In this document: positions 15,373 through 21,136 of the stretch, piece after piece
Layout: every line of letters begins with the position of its first letter
How positions within the stretch are numbered: the first letter of the stretch is position 1
NCBI GenBank assembly: GCA_002424705.1
Contig: DIKW01000095.1
Location: 1-21,136 of the forward strand
Direction of reading: 5' to 3'
Length of the DNA: 21,136 nt
Source of the DNA: Geobacter sp. UBA5608
Lineage (GTDB): Bacteria > Desulfobacterota > Desulfuromonadia > Geobacterales > Pseudopelobacteraceae
Program-made: the position numbers and the translations under genes
The notes under the pieces: model-generated
What the model was told of the DNA's origin: nothing
The model's input: the letters and a program-made list of their open reading frames with translations, nothing else
Database searches by the model: none

Positions 15373-15876
15373 TTAAGCTACTGAAACAATAGTATACGTG
15401 ATCGCTGCATTGATCTCGCCGACCTGCAGCTCGTCGCCGCATAGGCGGCCCAACAGGCCTCGGCCCAACGGCGAGTTCGGGGTAACCACCACCACCTCCC
15501 CCTCGCCGGCTGGTATCTTCATGCCGCCGGCCCATGGCCCCAGAAAGACAAGCCGTTGCCTGCCCTGCTCATCCTCCAGGGTAACCAGGGCCGTCAGCCG
15601 GATCGGGGTCCCCTGGTCAAAGGGCTGAAGCGCCAAGGCACGGTAGACCTCAAGCGCCTGCCGGATCTCCTGGGCGCGGTTGGCCTGCCCCTGGGCGATG
15701 TAGGATGCCTCCAAAGCGGTGGTGTCGTACTTGTTGTCCGGCTGGCACTCGACGTGGGTGGCGGCAACGTGGGCCGTCCTGGCCGCGCTGGTGAACAGAG
15801 CCAAATCGGTTTCCAGGGTGGCGATGATCGTCTGCAACAACTGCTGTTTTGTCATAGCGGCTATGTCCGTCGCCAT
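15373..15876 (-). CDS. GreA/GreB-like C-terminal domain protein (Gre-family factor variant)
   Basis: The 167-residue protein ends in a clear Gre-type FKBP-like domain: VTPNSPLGRGLLGRLCGDEL (131-150), then YTIVSV, as in GreA/GreB where this part docks at the RNA polymerase secondary channel. The N-terminal part (10-80) is helical and contains NKYDTTALEASYIAQGQANR (48-67), a pattern of a distinct Gre-like family. It is not the usual GreA coiled coil with its acidic tip. It probably binds RNA polymerase but may not stimulate RNA cleavage; this is inference. ATG at 15876 follows the TraB/GumN stop by two bases (TGACCATG), so the pair is coupled; ATG at 15855 is an alternative without a ribosome-binding site. 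A terminator-like hairpin lies 60 bases downstream. Confidence 0.78.
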   Translation of the reverse strand: MATDIAAMTKQQLLQTIIATLETDLALFTSAARTAHVAATHVECQPDNKYDTTALEASYIAQGQANRAQEIRQALEVYRALALQPFDQGTPIRLTALVTLEDEQGRQRLVFLGPWAGGMKIPAGEGEVVVVTPNSPLGRGLLGRLCGDELQVGEINAAITYTIVSVA

Positions 15877-15878
15877 GG

Positions 15879-16751
15879 TCAGTCCAGCTGCTGTACCGTG
15901 TAACCCCGCTTGGAAAGCAGGGCCAGCACACCATCGTCACCAACCAGATGGAGCGCCCCCACCAACACCAACTCCACCTCGCCGGTCTGCAACAGTGCCT
16001 CAAGCTGCGGTATCCAGGCCCTGTTGCGGGTCACAATCAGCGCGTCGTAGAGCGCCGGGAACCCGGCCTTAAGCGGCGCCAGCGACAGTTGATCCAACTT
16101 GCGAATATCACCGTCACGCCAAGACCCCTTCAGCGCCTGCATCACCGCCGGCAACTCCTTCAGGTCACGCAGGGTGTGGCTGATCATCTCGTTCTCCTGG
16201 CCCTCCCCCAAGGAGGCGATGAAGCCAAGCTGTTGATCCACCGACTCCAACTGCCCCAGCTGCTTGCGATCAGCCAGCGCCTTTGCGTGGTACACGGCAT
16301 CCACCCCGGCCTCGCCCAGCCCCAGACGCTGCAGCTCGATCATGGTCAGGGTCAGGGCCAGCAAGCCGGGCTTGAAACGCTGAAAGGCGGTTACCGGCAT
16401 GCCGCGACCGGCCAGATACTGTTCCAACTCTGCAAAGGTCTGCCTGTTCAGCGCCTGCTGCAGGGTGCGGCCATCAGTATAGAGCATCGTCTGCAGCAGC
16501 TTCTGCTGGGTCGCGGGCGCCTTCATCTGCTGCAGGTCGGTTTCCAGCACCACCAGCGCCGCCTGCTGGTAGGCGGCCTCAAAGGCCGCCGGCAACGGGT
16601 AATCGGCCTGGGACAAGACGTGGATCGTGCCGCCGACAAACAGCCGGTTGCCGTCCTTGGAGACCTTCCAGACCGGGGACCCGGCAGAGGCGGACGACAC
16701 CGCAAGCAGCAACAGACAGAGCAGACCAGACAGCACAATCAATTTTCTCAT
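15879..16751 (-). CDS. TraB/GumN family exported protein
   Basis: The 290-residue protein begins with a Sec signal peptide (MRKLIVLSGLLCLLLLAV, cleavage likely after SSASA). The family hallmarks are present: LFVGGTIHVLSQADYPLP near the start of the mature protein, LVVLETDL, the central SVDQQLGFI, and ELVLVGALHLVGDDGVLALL followed by GYTVQQLD at the end. The two GxxH blocks carry the conserved histidines of the TIKI/TraB fold, a putative metalloprotease-like hydrolase; no substrate is known for the bacterial members. AAGGAG eight bases before the ATG at 16751 decides the start; a GTG nine bases upstream overlaps that ribosome-binding site. It lies 33 bases after the kinase gene and is coupled to the Gre-like gene. 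Confidence 0.88.
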   Translation of the reverse strand: MRKLIVLSGLLCLLLLAVSSASAGSPVWKVSKDGNRLFVGGTIHVLSQADYPLPAAFEAAYQQAALVVLETDLQQMKAPATQQKLLQTMLYTDGRTLQQALNRQTFAELEQYLAGRGMPVTAFQRFKPGLLALTLTMIELQRLGLGEAGVDAVYHAKALADRKQLGQLESVDQQLGFIASLGEGQENEMISHTLRDLKELPAVMQALKGSWRDGDIRKLDQLSLAPLKAGFPALYDALIVTRNRAWIPQLEALLQTGEVELVLVGALHLVGDDGVLALLSKRGYTVQQLD

Positions 16752-16784
16752 CGGAGACACTCCTTCAGCTGACGTCGTACAGAC

Positions 16785-17771
16785 TCAGAACAGTTCCAGC
16801 GGCGGTTCATCCAGGGCGGCCAGCTGTTCGCGCAACTCCAGGATATGTTCGCCCCAGTAGTGCACCGTGTTGAACCAGGGGAAGGCGATCGGAAAGGCCG
16901 GGTCATCCCAGCGGCGAGCCAGCCAGGCGCTGTAATGCAGCATCCGCAAGCTGCGCAGCGGCTCAATCAGGCGCAGCTCCAACGGATCGAACGTGTTAAA
17001 CTCGTGATACCCTTCCAGCAACGCATCCAGCTGCAGGGACTTGCGTTGGCGATCGCCGGACAGCATCATCCAGATATCCTGCACCGCCGGCGCCATGCGG
17101 CTGTCGTCGAAATCAACGAAATGCGGCGCGTTATCCCGCCAGAGGATGTTGCCGCTGTGGCAATCGCCATGGGCTCTGATCAGTCGGACCGGGCCGCAGT
17201 CGGCGATACGCGCGTCGATCTTGGCCAGCAGCTGTTCGGTCAGGACGCCATAGCTCTCGCGATACTCGGACGGAATGAATCGCTCCCGGATCAGTGCCAC
17301 GCTCTGGTGGCCAAAAGCGGCGCTATCCAGCACCGGCCGCTGTTCAAAAGGGCGCAGGGCGCCGATCCGGTGCATCCGCCCCAGCATCCTTCCCAGGATC
17401 AGCAGGTTGTCCAGGTTGTCGAATTCCGGGGCATGGCCGCCCTGCTGCGGGTAGAGGGCAAATCTGAAAGTGTGGTACTGGAACAGGCTCTCGCCGGCCG
17501 GGTTGCGCCAGGGGGCCACCACCGGCAGCTCATGTCCGGCCAGCTCTGTGCTGAGATCATGTTCTTCCACGATCTGCTGGTCACTCCAGCGGCCGGGCCG
17601 GTAGAACTTGGCGATCAGCGGCTTGCCATCCTCGATCCCCACCTGATAGACCCGGTTTTCGTAGCTGTTAAGGGCCAGGTTGCGGCAATCGCAGCGAAAG
17701 CCCTGGCTTTCGACGGCATCCATGATGAAATCGGGGGTTAATCGGTGGAAGGGATGGCTGTTTTCGTGCAT
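16785..17771 (-). CDS. srkA: SrkA-type stress response kinase (YihE/RdoA family)
   Basis: The 328-residue cytosolic kinase has the aminoglycoside-phosphotransferase-like fold of SrkA. LNSYENRVYQVG (34-45) forms the nucleotide-binding loop; K55 in LIAKFYRPGRWS is the likely ATP-binding lysine. HGDCHSGN (201-208) is the catalytic loop with D203 and N208. DFDD (220-223) binds metal. Conserved family stretches include the WSDQQIVEEHDLSTELAGHE helix and the LRMLHYSAWLARRWDDPAFP region near the C-terminus. Length equals that of E. coli SrkA (328 aa), a Ser/Thr kinase that protects against envelope and oxidative stress and counters MazF-type death. The ATG at 17771 has only a weak ribosome-binding site. 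It lies 23 bases after the 71-aa protein gene, in a run of same-strand genes. Confidence 0.92.
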   Translation of the reverse strand: MHENSHPFHRLTPDFIMDAVESQGFRCDCRNLALNSYENRVYQVGIEDGKPLIAKFYRPGRWSDQQIVEEHDLSTELAGHELPVVAPWRNPAGESLFQYHTFRFALYPQQGGHAPEFDNLDNLLILGRMLGRMHRIGALRPFEQRPVLDSAAFGHQSVALIRERFIPSEYRESYGVLTEQLLAKIDARIADCGPVRLIRAHGDCHSGNILWRDNAPHFVDFDDSRMAPAVQDIWMMLSGDRQRKSLQLDALLEGYHEFNTFDPLELRLIEPLRSLRMLHYSAWLARRWDDPAFPIAFPWFNTVHYWGEHILELREQLAALDEPPLELF

Positions 17772-17794
17772 GATCGCTGGCCCTGGGCGGCCCG

Positions 17795-18010
17795 CTACGG
17801 ACGCGGCCGCTGCAACAGCGGCGCAATGAAACGGTCAAAGGTTGCCCGCTGTTTGGCGGACAGCAGGCCCAGGTCTCCCTCGTTGTCCAGCAGAAAGGTG
17901 GCCACGCCGATCACGGTCCGTGTCAGATAGCCGGTGCCGGCGACGGCCTGTTCGATCTCGTCTTTATGCACGCTGATCAGTTTGCGCAGCTGGCGCAGGT
18001 CCAGTTCCAT
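17795..18010 (-). CDS. Small hypothetical protein (71 aa)
   Basis: I do not recognise a named family. The 71-residue product is soluble and mainly helical: MELDLRQLRKLISVHKDEIE, then TGYLTRTVIGVATFLLDNEG, then DLGLLSAKQRATFDRFIAPL and a basic tail. GGAG eight bases before the ATG at 18010 supports this start; the frame also runs back to 18076 but without support. It lies between the DEAD-box helicase gene (82-base gap, no convincing terminator) and srkA (23-base gap), and is likely co-transcribed with srkA, and perhaps with the helicase gene. A good ribosome-binding site and regular helix heptads make it a believable gene. Confidence 0.7.
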   Translation of the reverse strand: MELDLRQLRKLISVHKDEIEQAVAGTGYLTRTVIGVATFLLDNEGDLGLLSAKQRATFDRFIAPLLQRPRP

Positions 18011-18092
18011 ATGCTTTTCTCCGGGCAGTCGTGTTGCTATGCAAGGGAAGTAAACAAAAATCTGCCCCTTGCTCAAGCAGCGATGGCGTTGG

Positions 18093-19427
<1,335 letters not shown>

Positions 19428-19443
19428 GGGGCACACTCCTTGG

Positions 19444-19474
19444 AAAACAAAAACCACAGGGGTGCACCCTGTGG
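19444..19474 (-). terminator. Terminator-like hairpin in the DEAD-box helicase leader (attenuator candidate)
   Basis: Minus strand: CCACAGGG, loop TGCAC, CCCTGTGG (19474-19454), then TTTTTGTTTT (19453-19444). It sits between the predicted promoter and the Shine-Dalgarno, 17 bases from the ATG. No minus-strand gene lies upstream that it could terminate (the next gene is divergent), so it belongs to the helicase leader. Confidence 0.8.
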
Positions 19475-19488
19475 CCGTATGGGTCGCA

Positions 19489-19517
19489 GCTATAGCACGG
19501 TATGGTCCCCAGTGCAA
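19489..19517 (-). promoter_or_regulatory. Predicted sigma-70 promoter of the DEAD-box helicase gene
   Basis: Minus strand: TTGCAC (19517-19512), 17-base spacer, TATAGC (19494-19489) with TGC extended -10. The start would be near 19482, about 8 bases before the hairpin, giving a leader of about 55 bases. It shares TGCTATAGCTG (19497-19487) with the ABC-F promoter. Confidence 0.55.
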
Positions 19518-19558
19518 TCTCTTACGAATCTTCAGTGCTTTTGGCACTATCAGCGTGA

Positions 19559-19587
19559 TTGTAACCGAACCAGCGACCTGCTATAAA
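19559..19587 (+). promoter_or_regulatory. Predicted sigma-70 promoter of the methyltransferase/isoprenoid operon
   Basis: TTGTAA (19559-19564), 17-base spacer, TATAAA (19582-19587) with TGC extended -10; the best sigma-70 match in the window. Start predicted near 19594, leader about 55 bases. Confidence 0.6.
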
Positions 19588-19604
19588 GAAACTAGATTCG
19601 GTTA
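19562..19604. repeat. 8-bp inverted repeat bracketing the methyltransferase promoter
   Basis: TAACCGAA (19562-19569) and TTCGGTTA (19597-19604) are perfect inverted copies, 35 bases centre to centre. One arm overlaps the -35, the other lies just after the start point. This is a plausible two-half-site operator. Confidence 0.45.
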
Positions 19605-19649
19605 ACACAGCTGGCTGCCCGACTGTACCATCACCCCAGGAGCCCTCCG

Positions 19650-20306
19650 ATGACCATCCCATCTATTCCGACCAAAGGCCGCACCTTGGATTATGCCGCA
19701 CCGGTCTACGACCTGCTGGAACCGCTCTGCCTGCTGAACAAGCAGGCGGCCTACGACCAGACCCTGATCCAGGCCCTGGCCCCCCAACCCGGCGACATGA
19801 TCCTCGACCTGGGCTGCGGCACCGGACTGTTGTGCCAGAAGATCAGCGCACTGCTCGACCCGGCCCAGGGCGGTTGCATAACCGGCATTGACGCCGCCGG
19901 CGCCATGATCGAGGCCGCCCGCGAAAAACGGGGCGCACCCAACTGCCGCTTCGAGGCCATGGCCGCCGAACAGCTCGCATTTGAAGACGGCTCCTTTGAC
20001 GCGGTCATCTCCAGCCTGTTTTACCACCACGTCCCCCTTGAGCTGAAGCAGCAGAGCCTGCATGAGGCCTTTCGTGTGCTTAAACCGGGTGGCAGACTGG
20101 TGATCGCCGACATGGACAAGCCCACCACCCTGCTGGGGGCGCTGGTCTCCCATGCCTCGCGCTGGCTGTTCATGCAACCGCAGATTGCCGAAAACATCCG
20201 CGGCGTACTGCCGGAGTTGATGGTCGAGGCAGGCTTTCTGCCCCCGCAGCGGGCAGCGCACTTCTTCGGCTACATCTCCGTGTTCACAACCATCAAACCG
20301 GCATGA
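19650..20306 (+). CDS. Class I SAM-dependent methyltransferase
   Basis: The 218-residue enzyme has the Rossmann methyltransferase order: motif I ILDLGCGTG (51-59) for SAM binding, ITGIDAAGAMIEAARE for the ribose contact, FEAMAAEQLAFEDGSFDAV as motifs II-III, then EAFRVLKPGGRLVIADMD. This is typical of the UbiE/Coq5-like methyltransferase_11 group; the acceptor is not evident. The C-terminal third (ASRWLFMQPQIAENIRGVLP) is a helical cap. AGGAG seven bases before the ATG at 19650 supports the start. Its TGA overlaps the ATG of the isoprenoid-synthase-like gene (ATGA, 20303-20306), so the two products are probably made together, and an isoprenoid lipid acceptor is a reasonable guess. Confidence 0.88.
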   Translation: MTIPSIPTKGRTLDYAAPVYDLLEPLCLLNKQAAYDQTLIQALAPQPGDMILDLGCGTGLLCQKISALLDPAQGGCITGIDAAGAMIEAAREKRGAPNCRFEAMAAEQLAFEDGSFDAVISSLFYHHVPLELKQQSLHEAFRVLKPGGRLVIADMDKPTTLLGALVSHASRWLFMQPQIAENIRGVLPELMVEAGFLPPQRAAHFFGYISVFTTIKPA

Positions 20307-21136
20307 TCAATCCATTCACCATCATCGGGCACTACGCCAAAGACCTCGGCACCCTGCAGTCCGAACTACAGGCCGGTCTACGGCGTTTCTGGGAGGCGGC
20401 TGCCGTTACCCTCAATCACAGTACGATCCGGCTGACCCCTCCGGATGAAACGACGCTGTCGCTACCGCGCAACTTCTTCTCAACCCTGTTCCTCTACTCC
20501 TACTATCGCAGTGACATCCCCCCGCAGCGGCGGATACTCTACGCAGCCCTGAACCAATGCCTGCGCGGCATGGTCACCGGCTGCGACAACATCCTTGACG
20601 ACGAGTACAAGATCACCCTGGAGACCGACCTGCCAGGCCAGGCTCACCGCTTCCGTTCGGTACTCGACATCATGGTGGCCGACCGGGTGCTGTTCACCCT
20701 GTTGACGGAGCATTGTCACCAGAACGGTCTGCCGGTCCAACGGGCGATTGAGGCTGCCAACGTCTCCCTGCAGGCCCTGGCCATGAGCGGCGCCCAGGAA
20801 GCCGCCGAAGAGGGGGGCATCAGCGAGCGGCTGACACCGGCCGCCATCCTGGCGGAGATCCACCACTACAAGACCGGCATACTGTTTCAATCGACCTGGG
20901 CCATTCCTGGCCTGCTGGAGGGCCAGCTCTCACCGGTTGCCCATGGGGCCCGGCAGGCCCTGTACCAGATCGGCATCGGCTGCCAACTGCTGGACGACCT
21001 GGTGGACCTGTTCATCGACCTGCAGCACAAACGACACAACTACGTGGCCTCGGTCATCTTCCACAACGAGCCCCGTGAGACTTGGGACCAACTGCAGGCC
21101 ATGCTTGCCGCCGGTCGCCCCCAGGACGACTTCTAC
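20303..21136 (+). CDS. Class I isoprenoid synthase-like protein (polyprenyl synthetase superfamily), 3' end outside window
   Basis: The frame is open from ATG 20303 to the window edge (278 codons, no stop). All-helical protein with both aspartate-rich regions of the trans-prenyltransferase fold, in altered form: first GCDNILDDEYK (93-103; D95, D99, D100), second QLLDDLVDLFIDLQHKRHNY (228-247; DDxxD at 231-235, K243/R244). HHYKTGILFQ (187-196) matches the K-T element between them. The first region is not the textbook DDx(2-4)D with trailing arginines, so it may be a prenyl elongation enzyme, a terpene-type cyclase, or a divergent member acting on another prenyl diphosphate. It follows the methyltransferase gene with a 4-base overlap. 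Confidence 0.8.
   Translation, partial: MINPFTIIGHYAKDLGTLQSELQAGLRRFWEAAAVTLNHSTIRLTPPDETTLSLPRNFFSTLFLYSYYRSDIPPQRRILYAALNQCLRGMVTGCDNILDDEYKITLETDLPGQAHRFRSVLDIMVADRVLFTLLTEHCHQNGLPVQRAIEAANVSLQALAMSGAQEAAEEGGISERLTPAAILAEIHHYKTGILFQSTWAIPGLLEGQLSPVAHGARQALYQIGIGCQLLDDLVDLFIDLQHKRHNYVASVIFHNEPRETWDQLQAMLAAGRPQDDFY

Noticed and set aside
18040..18075. Possible terminator between the helicase gene and the 71-aa gene (GCAAGGG ... CCCTTGC)
   Set aside because: The loop is about 19 bases and the T-rich run is inside the loop, not after the stem; not a convincing terminator.
19542..19557. TTGGCACTATCAGCG upstream of the methyltransferase gene, as a sigma-54 promoter
   Set aside because: The GC element is two bases too close to the GG element; the nearby sigma-70 match is much better.

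Overview
This is a gene-dense, GC-rich bacterial window. No RNA genes, CRISPR arrays, insertion sequences or prophage genes were seen. The gene set suggests Desulfuromonadia (Geobacter or Trichlorobacter-like): a chemoreceptor fused to PilZ, a zinc-ribbon gene followed by DUF309, a NodIJ-type ABC pair with DTW and nitroreductase genes, and an unusual Gre-like factor beside a YbiT-type ABC-F. This placement is inferred from gene content, not from a marker gene.

Layout. 1-1287 (+): the 3' end of a UPF0126/TRIC-type membrane protein gene, a YchJ-family SEC-C protein and an exported DsrE-like protein. 1308-2876 (-): a chemoreceptor with almost no periplasmic region and a C-terminal c-di-GMP-binding PilZ domain. 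2998-5751 (-): a tight four-gene operon encoding an ABC ATPase, an ABC-2 permease, a DTW-domain tRNA-modification enzyme and a nitroreductase, with stop/start overlaps throughout. 5920-7022 (+): a three-module zinc-ribbon protein overlapping a DUF309 protein, ending at a strong terminator shared with the convergent gltD. 7135-13256 (-): gltD and gltB, the NADPH-type glutamate synthase, behind a good sigma-54 promoter with two upstream GTTG-N2-CAAC dyads. 13621-19427 (-): a stress and translation block, read from the right as RhlE-type DEAD-box helicase, 71-aa unknown protein, SrkA-type kinase, TraB/GumN protein, Gre-like factor and ABC-F ATPase. 19650-21136 (+): a methyltransferase gene overlapping a class I isoprenoid-synthase-like gene that runs off the window.

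The main regulatory observation is that the DEAD-box helicase and ABC-F genes have almost the same 5' architecture. Each has a promoter carrying the sense-strand 11-mer TGCTATAGCTG, about 8-12 nt of leader, then an 8-bp/5-nt hairpin with the same CAGGG/CCCTG core and a U-rich tract, then the Shine-Dalgarno and start codon. Each hairpin looks like an intrinsic terminator, yet it lies inside the gene's own leader, so expression requires read-through. This suggests conditional antitermination of two genes that act on RNA or ribosomes. The TGCTAT element alone recurs at other predicted promoters here and is probably a general housekeeping feature; the hairpin is the distinctive part.

All functional calls come from motif recognition by eye. 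Promoter and hairpin calls rest on consensus matching and base pairing done by hand.
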